From Siphonodentalium dalli (Eukaryota > Mollusca > Scaphopoda > Gadilida > Siphonodentaliidae), in the NCBI GenBank assembly GCA_032622095.1, contig CP136066.1:112673319-112737318 (forward strand): DNA of 64,000 nucleotides, written 5' to 3'. Positions 21,964 through 33,020 of this stretch are shown here, in pieces. The notes under the pieces were generated by a model. That model did not search any database. It worked only from the letters and a program-made list of their open reading frames with translations, and was not told the DNA's origin. Within the stretch, counting starts at the first letter, position 1; each line of letters opens with the position of its first letter. A program made the translations under genes and the position numbers.

Positions 21964-22488
21964 ATCAACTGTGTCAGCTTTAACTCGAAGAGCATCCATA
22001 TCTTTATAAAGATGACCAAACATCTCAGTTTCCGCTAACCTTTTACAGACATTGATACTGTGATCACTAAAACACCATAGTATCGAACGAATAGAAGTCA
22101 ATGTTGGTCCACCTTTTGGCATTTTTGAAACTGCATCATCATAATAATCAATCTTCAGCTGTTCCAGAATAAATGTATAATAATCCACCACAGCTTCAAC
22201 GAATCCAGCGTCTGCGAGCATGTTTCCTAAAACCTCTTGTTCCTCGTCAGATTTATGAGTGTTATACAATTTATAAACATCCTGTGTAGGCCTCTCATGA
22301 AAATGGCCAATATCTGGATCTTTCTTCTTACATAATTCAGTCATGGACTCGAAATTACTCTTATACGAGTGTAAGCTTTGATACTTATTGTAAAGTTCCC
22401 TCTCTCGTCTGGAGAAGGCGTCAGAACGCTCAGAATCTGCATCATCTTGTTTCATTTCTTCTCTTATATCTGAATGCATTTCTGTTTC
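21964..22488 (-). CDS. Internal exon of an unidentified host gene
   Basis: A 525-nt open exon of 175 codons, phase 0 at both borders. The 3' splice site is CGTTTCAG (AG at 22489-22490) and the donor is the consensus GTAAGT directly after GTTGAT at 21964. The peptide starts ETEMHSDIREEMKQDD, is rich in charged residues for its first third, then becomes helical with repeated leucine/tyrosine spacing (ADAGFVEAVVDYYTFILEQL) and ends RVKADTVD. The later part could be ARM/TPR-like helices, but I do not recognise a family. The Met at 22479 is unlikely to be the true start because the frame continues to the acceptor. The next upstream exon is 36075-36158. Transposon debris surrounds it but none interrupts it. 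Confidence 0.7.
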
Positions 22489-22513
22489 CTGAAACGTTTT
22501 TAATGAATTTCAG

Positions 22514-22887
22514 AAAATATAGATAACATTAGACCCTTAAAATATAGATAACATTAGACCCTTAAAATATAGATAACATTAGACCCTTAAAATATAGATA
22601 ACATTAGACCCTTAAAATATAGATAACATTAGACCCTTAAAATATAGATAACATTAGACCCTTAAAATATAGATAACATTAGACCCTTAAAATATAGATA
22701 ACATTAGACCCTTAAAATATAGATAACATTAGACCCTTAAAATATAGATAACATTAGACCCTTAAAATATAGATAACATTAGACCCTTAAAATATAGATA
22801 ACATTAGACCCTTAAAATATAGATAACATTAGACCCTTAAAATATAGATAACATTAGATCCTTAAAATATAGATAACATTAGACCCT
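22514..22887. repeat. 25-bp minisatellite beside a 3' splice site
   Basis: Fifteen copies, nearly identical, of AAAATATAGATAACATTAGA plus CCCTT. The array begins 24 bases upstream of the acceptor AG of the 21964-22488 exon. On the transcribed strand every unit carries TCTAATG, which resembles a metazoan branch-point core. Confidence 0.95.
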
Positions 22888-22894
22888 CAACAAT

Positions 22895-23195
22895 AAAATA
22901 TCTGTGTTCTCAGGCAATTAGATCTCAATTTTGAGATGAGGGAAGGAGGCTGTTTAATTTGAGATGAGAGAAGGAGGCTATTTAATTTGAGATGAGGGAA
23001 GGAGGCTATTTAATTTGTTCACAAAATGTGCAAAATATACTCAAGAAACAAACAAAAAATTAATTTTCGTTGTTCAAATCCAAAATTTTAACCAGAAAAT
23101 AATTTTTAAAAATATTTGACACATAATAAAATATTCCAGTGAGAGGAAGGTGCCTAAGAACACGGAATTTGTATTTATTTGGCCTTATTCATCAT
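22895..23195. mobile_element. TTA-flanked MITE remnant
   Basis: The left part, TGTTCTCAGGCAATT, then three near-repeats of GAGATGAGGGAAGGAGGCT, resembles the 608 element's interior end. The right part ends ATTTGGCCTTA. The left terminus is lost against the minisatellite. Confidence 0.35.
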
Positions 23196-23429
23196 AAACT
23201 TAGTTTGAGAATAATAGTATGAGAATAACTAGATCAAATATTGATTTAGATAACATATGTTAATGTAGCGTAGCCCTGATGCAAAAGCTATAAGTCTGAC
23301 TTTGACCACCTCAACCTTGTTGATATGAATTATAAGATGGTTTTCTTAGGAGGTTGTCTATTTAAAACAAATCAAACTTTGGTAAAATATCATTCAAAAA
23401 TTAAAAACTGGAATGGTAGGCTGGTAGAG

Positions 23430-25034
23430 AAAAAAACTCTGAAAAATTAATTGTTCTGTTGTCCATAAAAAAGATGCGCTTTAGAAATATATGGGTAACA
23501 ATATTCTAAAGTTTCAATTCTTTACATTTGAAATTTTTGGTTGATTACACAATAAAGGTACCCAAAATCAAAACAGTCAAAATTTACATGTTCAAATTTA
23601 ATAGTAACATATTGGTAACAATATCCTAAAGTTTCAAATATATACCTGAAACTGTAGGAGGAGTCGATTACACACTGAAGGTACCCCAAATCAAAACGGC
23701 ACAAAGTCAAGAAAGCGGAAAACTCAGTGAAAAATGATTATTTTTTTCCATTGTCCAAAATATGTTGCACATTAGCAATATATGGATTCCTATATCCTAG
23801 TTTCAATCTCTACATTTTAAAGAGTGGGAGTTGTTTACACAATGAAGGTACCCAAAATCAAAATGGTCAAAACTTTTAAACTTTTTCTAAGTCAAGAATG
23901 GAATAAATCTGAAAACAAGCAGTCGCAGACGACGGTATATCCCCCGCCGAATTGTGCAGTTGGGGAAGTGCATTCTCAATAATGTTTGCGTTCTCAGTAT
24001 GTGCTAAACAATAGGTGGGATTTTGTCAAAAATCCTGGCTTGCGAACTCATTTTAGGCACTGAAATTTGTGGAAATTAGCCATGTGTGTATCGGATTCTG
24101 ATTCAGAAGTAATAATCGGGAAGCATTGCGAAACACGACTTGTAACATACACGATTTATCGGACACTAAATATGCAGTAAAGAACATAATAGCACAATAA
24201 GTCACTCGCTGTCACACACGCGCATAATTAGTCCAGACAATGAGCACTGTTAATTACAGTGTAATCTGTACCATGTCGATTGGCGCATAAGCCGCATATA
24301 GTCTATATCGTAGATATCCACAACAAAGTCCAATAACTCTGCTGACAATATCCAGCCGGACCTGGTTTGCGAACTCGTTCTAGATACTGATCATGTGAAC
24401 TCATATACCAAATATCTTTGAAATCCGTTGACATTTGTGGAAATGAGCCCTGTGACGTCGTCTATTTGCTATTTGGTAAATTCGACAAAAATAATAAACA
24501 AAGTCCAATAACTCCGGTAAAAATATCCGGCCGGACCTGGCTTGTGAACTCATTTTAGGTAATGGTCAGGTGAACTCATATACCACAAATCTTTGAAATC
24601 CATTGACATTTGTTCAAGTTATGACTCTTACAAATTTGGGACGGACAGTACGACAGACGTACAGTGCGACAGACGTACGGACAGACTAATGGACAGACAG
24701 ATGGACGGTATGGTACGACGGACGGAACCCATTACTATATCACCCGCAAATTTTAAATTTGGCGGGGGATAATTACTGTTGTCCATCGTGTTACACATCA
24801 GCAATATATTGGTAACAATATCTAGAGTTTAAATTGTCTTCATTCGAAACTGTGGAAGGGTTGATTACAAAATGAAGTGACCCATAATGTGTGATGGACA
24901 CACAAACGGATGAACAGATGGACACCCGAACAGACAGACAAATGGATAGATGGACAAACTGACAGACAAAAACAGACAGATGCAGTCAATCCAGTATACT
25001 CCCCATTTTCTTTGAAAAGTTGGGGTATAATTAT
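23430..25034 (-). mobile_element. Helitron2-like element, family 8, opened by family 5
   Basis: Monomers of about 140 bp (GGTAACAATATCCTAAAGTT, GAAGGTACCC(A)AAATCAAAA, TGTTGTCCATAAAA) occupy 23430-23915 and resume at 24773. They end in a GGACAAACTGACAGACAAAA tract and a terminal hairpin TATACTCCCC...GGGGTATA (about 24998-25030). The distal palindromic end was not found, so the left limit is approximate. Confidence 0.55.
23916..24772 (-). mobile_element. Helitron2-like element, family 5
   Basis: Interrupts a family 8 monomer: CTGAAAA, then the element, then TTACTGTTGTCC, compared with CTGAAAAATTAATTGTTCTG at 23433. Left end CAAGCA, palindrome GTCGCAGACGAC, then TATCCCCCGCCGAATT. Right end hairpin TATCACCCGCAAATT/AAATTTGGCGGGGGATA, complementary to the inner TATCCCCCGCC. 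Core has two units of about 170 bp (CCAATAACTC, CCGGACCTGG, GAACTCATATACCA) and a long GACAGACGTACGGACAGAC tract. Minus-strand 3' end is hairpin then CTTG and T. Confidence 0.8.
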
Positions 25035-25687
25035 ATACATGTACTAAATTCCATTGAATTCTGATTGATAGTCAAAGTTATGATCCTGACGGACGAAATG
25101 GTAATTGTGGGACTTCCAGTTTGTGGGACCTTTGGCAAGAGTTATGAGACTTCCATATTTTGTTTGTACGGACTGCCTCTTCTAGGACTAAACCACAAAA
25201 TACCAAGTTTCAAGGCGACTGAAGATCCAAAACTAATGTTATCACTCAGAAACCAAAATCCAAAAACAAATGGCGCATTCTGGGTCCAATACGGGCCATA
25301 ACTCCTGAATCTTAGAAAACAATTTGAATTTGACCAAACATGTTTCTGGGAATTTTTCCGGTTTATGGAACTTTTCAAAAGTCTCACAACAATAAGGTAT
25401 CTGTCGAGAAGTGTCCAATAATGTCCATGGTTTACTGGGACGTTTGTCTGAATTCAATATACATACCATTTATACAGACGGACGGATGCACAGACATGCA
25501 GAATTTGAAATAGTTATCCTTCGGCAGACAAAAAGATGGACAACTCTAGAATTGAGAATGTAAATTCGGCCCTTCATACAAACTGTATTGCAATATATAA
25601 TATATGCCCTAATAGATCACAAGCTCATCAACACATGTCACAAAAGCGATAACACAGTTTAATTCAATTCACAGCAAATTGTCACAT
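25035..25687. other. Degenerate satellite, no gene
   Basis: Contains ATACGGGCCATAACTCC and GAACTTTTCAAAAGTCTCAC phrases and a short CAGACGGACGGATGCACAGA tract near 25478, so it is an old rolling-circle element remnant. Frames of 75-81 codons overlap on both strands and have no coding support. Sequence near 25500-25590 resembles 34790-34930. Confidence 0.45.
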
Positions 25688-26098
25688 CTGGTTACATGTG
25701 GTCCTGCTAATTAGCTTTGATGCTGGTATGGCGAACTGATGCTGATAAGAAAAAGAACCACTAATTTTATCTAAAGTTGTTTGGCTAATCTGAACAAATC
25801 GAAGAAATCCATTACGTTTATAAAACATTCAAAGTCATATATATTTTAAACTATTTAAATAATGAACCTTTTGTTTGTTGCAAACCGACCATAATATAAA
25901 AAACGCTATAACTATCGTTTTGTAAATACCTGTCAGAGCAGCTACGATTAAAATATTTAAAAATATATATGTTCATGAATGTTTCGTGCACACTAACCTT
26001 TTTTCAAAACACTGCGAAATGACAAATTTAGAAAAAATAATGGTAAATTTTATCAAAACAGCATCAAAGCAAATTAGCACGACCACTTGGCCATCCAT
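25688..26098. mobile_element. CCTGCTAATT MITE, copy 1
   Basis: Left end TCTGGTTACATGTGGTCCTG and right end near GCAAATTAGCACGACCACTT are inverted relatives. The body shares TAAAGTTGTTTGGCTAATC and GTTCATGAATGTTTCGTGCA with copies at 35509 and 37585. No coding sequence. Confidence 0.5.
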
Positions 26099-26180
26099 TA
26101 TCCTGTGGTGTGGTTTATCAAGCAAATAGTGCAGCACACACATCCAAATCATACAGTCCTGGCATCAATCATGAGTGGAG

Positions 26181-26706
26181 CACATAAAAAACTATAAAAT
26201 GTCTTATTTTATAACAAAGACACGTTTTGGATGCCTTAATTAATATCCCATTGAAATCCACGCTTAGCGTTTGTCCCCTGATTCCTGTATTTACTCGACA
26301 TATGAGCCCGATTTCAAAGCGTGGTGCTCCAACAGAATTGAATGCACGGTAAGATCTGACAAAAAAACATTGAACGCACGGTATTTTTTTAATTATTTGC
26401 ATTGAACGCACAGTAACATTTTGATTACACCCTTTTACGGCCGGTTAGCATATCGCACGTTTCTAACTTGATTTTCACATGCCACAAATGTACATTTTTA
26501 CATTTCCACAGCCAATATTGCTACTTGTGCTAACAATGTTTATTAAAATGGTCAAATGTCACAGTCAAGATACGAGATGCATTAGATCATCCTACAAATA
26601 GTCCTTGAATGTCCAATGTTTGAGAGTTTCTCTTGTTTGTTATCTTAACTAGCACTTTAACTATCACGAGTAACCATGAAAACCCACACTCTTTTGTCAG
26701 TGGTAG
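26181..26706 (+). repeat. Left arm of a long foldback element
   Basis: About 526 bp, inverted relative to 32102-32633. Landmarks: AATGTCTTATTTTATAACAA, CGATTTCAAAGCGTGGTGCT, TTTTACGGCCGGTTAGCAT, CTACAAATAGTCCTTGAATG and, at the inner edge, CTCTTTTGTCAGTGGTAG. Repeated ATTGAACGCACGGTA phrases occur within it. No spacer of its own is seen; the arms would meet at GGTAG/CTACC. Confidence 0.85.
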
Positions 26707-27547
26707 TCTTTTATATTTAAAAAAAACTATAGATTAACTATAGTTTACAATGTGCTAGAATTTATCCAAAATACGACAAATTGTATCTTGTTTTAGATGA
26801 AATAAGTCACATGATAGCATGTTCTAGAAAATAACACAATATAAACAGTATACAGTATAAATCTGACAAACAAGTATTGAACTCCCGGTATTTTTTTATT
26901 TGTATTGAACGGCTGGTAAACTTTCGACTACACCTTGTAAAATGCCATACACCTAATTATATATATTGGACTGAAAACTGAAGTGATGCTGATCGTATTA
27001 AAATAGATTATATCAATGACAAACAAATGTGGGCATAATTGAACTCATATTACGGTCGTAATCTACAATCTTTGTTTCAAGAAATAAAACTTTTAATTTT
27101 TACCTCCAGCTGGTGCAAAAAATGTGCTAAAATAGGGTTTTATATGGAGTGGCATGGTGTGTTGAACACCAAATAGATATAATGAACATGGATGCGCTTG
27201 TACCCCCACCCCAATTGATTAAATACTACTAATAGTTGGAAATTTTAACCCTCCAATTTAACAAAAAATTGGAAAAATTCAGACTTTAAACAAGTAGAAT
27301 CTTGATCTTTCCGACAGGATTTTTAGTCTAAATTTGCATTTTTTTATTTAGCCTAGTTGAAAAGTTATAACTTAATGGCGACAATCAAATTCGAAACGGT
27401 AGTCGGATGTTTTGGGGTTAAAATGTTTTATGTGAATGTCAAGGATGTGGCTGTACAATCAGTGGACCTCATTTAGGTTTGAGATATGTGGTAGTTTAGT
27501 TTATACTTTCAGATTTAAGTTTAGAATTGGCCATTGATACGGCTGAA

Positions 27548-30500
27548 TTATTGTACTCGTTTTCTTATATAGTAATCTTTTAAATATTTAAGGTATTCTG
27601 GGCTACTAATTTTAATGCGTAGTGTGCAGTCTGCAGGGAGGCTATTCCATAATTCTCGCGCTTTGTTTGAGATTGCACTTTTTGATTTTTTAGTCCTTTT
27701 GAATTCATGATAAAGATTACCTTTTGTTTTTGCGCGGTTATTATAGCTATGGATATCTTCAATATGTGTGAATAATTTTGATAACGAACTCGGTAGTGCA
27801 TGCATATGATAATCATGTAGTATTCTAATGAGCTGCATGTTACCAATATCATTAAATATTAGTAGTTTGTTTAGTTTACAATAAGTCATAATATCACTTG
27901 TATCATTTGAGATAATTTTAAGGGCATTCTTCTGTAGTTTTCTGATTTTTGTTAGGTTCTTTTTGGTAGTCGAGCTCCATATTGCGTTACAATAGGTCAA
28001 GTAGGGGATAATAAGTGATAAGTATAAGGTTTTCAATGTTTTTGCAGGAACAAATTCACTGACTTTCCTCAGGATTCCAACATTACTGGCAAGTTTAGAG
28101 CATAATGAATGTATGTGTTTGTCCCAGGATAAATTGTCTTCAATAGTGATGCCTAAGAATTTGGTATTTGCCACTCTATTAACATTTTTATTGTTTATAG
28201 TTAGGACTGGTAATACCTCAGGGAGTGAACAATTAGTGAAAAGCATGTAATTTGTTTTATCAATGTTCAATGACAGTTTATTAGCAGCAAACCACCGATT
28301 CATATACACCTATGCTCTCAGTAAGCGACCTGTTTAACGAGGTTATGGGCCGGTACCTACCGCGGTGTTACCACCAACATACCGCGGTTATCATTCTGTA
28401 CCGCGACGGAGGGCGGTTGACCCGCGGTACTGGTACGGTATTCTTACCGTTGATTACCGCATGTCACCGCATTATTGGTGTTCGTTACCGCCGTACACCG
28501 CGGTATTTTTTTCGTAACCGCGTTCAAATTACCGCCAACGGCCCTCCACCGCGGAGAGAACGCGACTGAAACAAGGTGTCACACGGTAGGTAAATGTTTA
28601 TGAACTTTTGTTTTGAATGAATACAGTAAGCTGCACGTAATTATATATGCGTAATGAATATAAATTAATAATAATGCAATCGGATTACATATGAACACAT
28701 TTCAGGTTTACATGTAACAAATTACAAATGTACACGTACATCACGTTTAATCACGTCGGCGGTTTTTGAACTCAACTATAGTTGCTTACGGCGACTGGAT
28801 TACACAACACACCGTGGAGTAATAGTTTTGTTGTTAGCATGCAACTATCTTACATATCGTCAAATGATTTACGCACCCGATTCCTATATCGGTTTCCACT
28901 CATGCGGAATTTGTTGTTTTTTTTTGTGTTTCCGAAATCTAAATTTCTCATAAAATGGGAAAAGTAAATCCTCCAATTCTCTGAATTTGGTCGAAACCAG
29001 CGGGGACGGTGCATTAGTAACACTTGAGTCCGATTTTAGTCCTAGAGGCCAGGGCGGCGATCATTGCAGAAATATTCATATTCGTTCAAATCTATAGTTT
29101 TGTTCATAACCCAAACACAATCGGCGCGTAAATAGTATATTATCGCCAAGACGTATGATTGTACGCATGCGTGAAACAGTAAAGCAATTTACAAACATTT
29201 GCGGCTGAAGATTTCTTGTCGGTGGGAATAAAATGTATAACTTAGAAAGCGTGGCACATGTCATGTCATGTCAAAGTAAAGTTGTTATCATCACCAATGT
29301 GCGCGACAAAAGACACACGCAAAACACCAAAACATTGAAAGACACAACGTTGTCAAATCAGTCTGCTTTTGTTACGTGAACATTCATTCAGCTATCGAGT
29401 GCGTGTCGGGCGGCATCGTTTGATGTGAAATTGCAACTTTTGGCGAGGGCGTGCACTTGTAGTTCTCTGTGGGTCGCAGTATAAATTATAGCACATACCG
29501 GTATTCCTATCTAATCGCTATTCGGAAAAAAACATGCATGGTGTTGGAAATTGAACTCTAAATACGTTTGTTTGGTTATATACAGTATTACAGAGGTTAA
29601 CATTGTAACATAATTATTTCAAGTGATCGAATCCGGTGTGTTTTAGTCCTTGTTAGTTTATTCCCGATACGGTAGCAATAAAGAGCGTTTGTCTCACTTT
29701 TGTGCGACAAATATTTATAAATAGCTATTACGTGCACAACAATTTAAAGATCGAATGAGACTTGTCTGTTTTTTAAAGCCACGTGGTGCTTCGCACATAA
29801 TATTATTCGCAATACCAAAATAGATCGATAAATATCTGAACTACCTTCTGCGAGCATTATGTAAGCCAAACGGACGCATTTGAAGTAATGGACATACAAG
29901 TGTCCAAAACACAAAACAGCCATTCGCGCGTCATGTGTGTAGTTTTACTATATAATAGCACCATCAACAAAACACATATTTATTTCACCCATTGAGCCCA
30001 GTTATAAAAAGACATGACGACATCTTAATTTAAGTTCCCCGTGACCTATATTAACAAAGTCTGCCAGCTGCAGTATGACATAATCAGTGACACGTGCTTT
30101 TGCGCAGAATGTGTTTTTTCCTGGATATACAGGAGTTTCATTTTGTGTCTTTTATACTAAGACAATAATTCCCGTCATACGAACAAATGGTGTTTGTGAT
30201 TTGCAGTTAATGAATGTCAATAAAGTTAATAACGATATTCATTCTGGGGACTATTTAAATAGTGGTCGTTATCATTCAATTTAGGGATCACGTACATCTG
30301 AACATTGATATAAACTGTAGATACCGGATTTATCGAGCTGTCTAAAATGGCCGAAATCATTTGTTCCCTTCCCGATAACCAACACTGATTACAAATAGTG
30401 TCATTTATGGGAATTGTAGGCGATAAAACGAGACTAGAAATGTTGTTGTAATTTTTTAATATTCACATTAATTGAAAAATGACTTTCTCAAAGTAACTTA

Positions 30501-32101
30501 TACTTACCTTTACTTAATCTGGAAGCCCGTTATAATGGGCATATTTCCCGATATTCGGCTTTCATCTGTTTCAATATTTTAATAATACACTTTACGGTAC
30601 ACAACCATGGACGGAGATCGTGAGAACGGCCGTCCTATTTTGGAAGATTAACGGTCAGCCATCGAATCCCATCATTAACCGCGTTCTAAAAACGGTACCG
30701 CTTGGCGGTAATGTCACCGCGGTACCAACATCCATTACCGTTTGAAGTGCGGTGGTACCGCGAACGTCGCGGTGGTACCGTGGTACCCGCGTGGTAGTTC
30801 AACCGCGAATCGGCGGTATGTCGCGGTATTGCACCGCGGTATGAACGCATGTACACCTCGTTAAAACAGGTCGCTTACTGTGAGCATAGCTGTAATCCAG
30901 TTCAGTGTTAACTCTGTTAAATAATTTGTGGATCTCTATCAGAACAAAATGCATTTGTGTATCAATTTAGCATCCTTGCATATACTTGGTAAGTCATTCA
31001 TATAGATTAAAAATAAGAGAGGCCCTAAGATTGAGCCTTGTGGGACCCCACAGGTAATTTCATTGAGTTCTGATATATGGCCATCATATTGAACGCATTG
31101 TTTTCTATGAGTAAGATAATCCTTGAACCAGTTCAGTGCAACCCCTCGACATCCATAGTGCTCTAGTTTTTGAAGAATTATTCTATGATTTATTGTATCA
31201 AATGCCTTTAGATAGGTCAAGGAACACTCCAATTGTGTGTTCGTGATTGTCTAAGGCACCAGTTATTTTCTCTATAAGGTCAGTCAAAGCTAGAATTGTG
31301 AAATGATTCTTCCTAAAGCCATACTGGCTGCTGTATAAAATCTTGTGTTTTTCTAAGTATTTATTTAATCTATTATACATGAGTTTTTCCAAGTACTTTT
31401 GAAAAGATAGGTAGCACAGATACAGGTCTGTAGTTACTGACTATACTTGCATCTTTAGATTTGAAGATTGGGGATACTTTAGCAAATTTCATTCGTTCTG
31501 GGAATACACCTTGGGAAAGAGATAGGTTACAGATAGGTGTCAATGGTACAATAAAGGAATCTGCACATTGTTTTAAGATGCCACATTTAAGTTCATCTAA
31601 GCCAGTTTGAGTCTATATTTTTCAGTATGTATATTATTTCTAATTCTCCAGCAGGTTCAACAAATAATAAAGATGGGTTGGGAAGGGGAAGAAATTCCTT
31701 TGGGTCATTTGTTGAATTTATCTTTTTTGCTAGATCAAGACCTATATTTGTAAAAAAAATTGTTGAATTTTTCTGAAATTTTGTTTTTACCACTTATATA
31801 CTTATTTTCATGTTGAAATTGTGTCACATTAGTTTTGTTTTTATTTCGATTAAGTATTTTTTTCAGAACAGTCCATGTTGATTTCATGTCACCTTGGTAG
31901 CGTTCAAATTTTTTGTGATAGTAATGTTGTTTGGCCATTCTTATTATGGATATTAATCTGTTTTTATATGACTTGTACCTTTCATTGTTAATTTTAGATC
32001 TGTTTTCTATAAAATTTTGATATAGTTTATTTTTTCTTTTAATTGAGTTAATTATTCCTGTTGTTATCCAGGGATTGTTATTCTGAGTTCTGATTTTCTT
32101 T
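27548..32101 (-). pseudogene. Non-LTR reverse transcriptase, CR1/Jockey-like, broken
   Basis: Segments in order on the minus strand: a basic linker with NNPWITTGI (32.1-31.8 kb); [17 protein letters not shown] and FLDLSK, then in another frame KAFDTINH (palm motif A split by a frameshift near 31.2 kb); the motif B region [19 protein letters not shown] (30.95-31.05 kb); and after the nested transposon WFAANKLSLNIDKTNYMLF, KFLGITIEDNLSW and a C-terminal thumb/connection to the stop at 27548. The FADD catalytic box should follow CILF but is replaced by stop codons (about 30945). At least three frame breaks plus the 2.6 kb insertion make it dead. Clade assignment rests on motif style only. Confidence 0.85.
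28307..30892. mobile_element. TA-flanked DNA transposon, non-autonomous
   Basis: Terminal inverted repeats CACCTATGCTCTCAGTAAGC and its near-complement continue through GACCTGTTTAACGAGGT, about 38 bp in all, flanked by TA at 28305-28306 and 30893-30894. Both subterminal regions (28340-28565; 30690-30850) are crowded with ACCGCGG/GGTACCGC motifs, likely transposase-binding repeats. The 2.1 kb interior has a different, less AT-rich texture, but no transposase is recognised. TA duplication suits Tc1/mariner; dense subterminal repeats and a CAC start recall EnSpm/CACTA. Confidence 0.8.
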
Positions 32102-32633
32102 CTACCATTGACAAAAGAGTGTGGGGTTTTCATGGTTACTCATGATAGTTAAAGTGCAAGTTAAGATAACACACAAGGGGAAATCTCAAACATTGGACAT
32201 TCAAGGACTATTTGTAGGATGATCTAATGCAGCTCATATCTTGATTGTGACATTTGACGATTTTAATAAAACATTTTGTTAGCATAAGTAGCAATATTGG
32301 CTGTGGAAATATAAAAATGTTCATTTGTGGCATGTGAAAATCAAGTTAGAAACGTGCGATATGATGCTAACTGGCCGTAAAAGGGTGTAATCGAAATGTT
32401 ACTGTGCGTTCAATACAAATAATTTTAAAAATACCTTGCGTTCAATGTTTTTTTGTCAGATCTTACCGTGCGTTCAATTCTGTTGGAGCACCACGCTTTG
32501 AAATCGGGCTCGTATGTCGAGAAAACACAGGAAACTGAGAGGACAATCGCTAAGCGTGGCTTTCAATGGGATATTAAGGCATTCAAAACGTGTCTTTGTT
32601 ATAAAATAAGACATCGTATAGTTTGAAAAATGT
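32102..32633 (-). repeat. Right arm of the long foldback element
   Basis: Inverted partner of 26181-26706, collinear over its whole length with scattered substitutions. It includes GTAAAAGGGTGTAATCGAAA, AGCACCACGCTTTGAAATCG and TTTGTTATAAAATAAGACAT. Arms this long without coding sequence indicate a foldback transposon of about 1.06 kb before the LINE arrived. Confidence 0.85.
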
Positions 32634-33020
32634 GCTTTTGATCGCAAACGTGACGTGTTTTTAGAACGAAAATAGGAGGTTTAACCTTGATTTACGAGAG
32701 AACTAGACCATACACTGAAACAAAATTAGTACGAAAATGTAGCGGAATATACCCCTCGTCGAGACAGATTGGCACCCGGGCTGGGATTTTTACACAATTG
32801 GCAGGAAAGACGAAAATATACGTATCGTAGTCAAGCTGAGGCGAGCGACTTTTATTTATGTCCGATTACCACGATACAGTGTTCACTTCCGTTCATACAC
32901 AGTGGTGTTCCAACTTCTGGTTAAACATATTTTATTGCTAATACAAAAGTATATGACAGACAGGGATTGGGGCAAAAGTGCTAACCACTTAGATATGCCC
33001 GGCCCCTCACAATTCAACAA
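32634..33020. other. No gene seen
   Basis: Intronic-looking DNA of the candidate minus-strand gene. No repeat or coding feature recognised. Confidence 0.45.

Larger units (their letters stand above)
26707..32101 (-). mobile_element. LINE inserted at the centre of the foldback
   Basis: Occupies exactly the space between the two arms. Minus-strand order: pre-RT and RT segments (32101-30893), a 2.6 kb DNA transposon (28307-30892), the rest of RT (28306-27548) and about 840 bp of non-coding 3' region ending in TTTTTTTTAAATATAAAAGA. Without the nested element it is 2.8 kb. No endonuclease domain is present, so it is 5' truncated. No target duplication is visible. Confidence 0.75.

Noticed and set aside
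26181-32633. Foldback arms as terminal repeats of one autonomous transposon encoding the RT
   Set aside because: The RT belongs to a LINE read across the whole interval, LINEs do not use inverted repeats, and the arms would join seamlessly without it.
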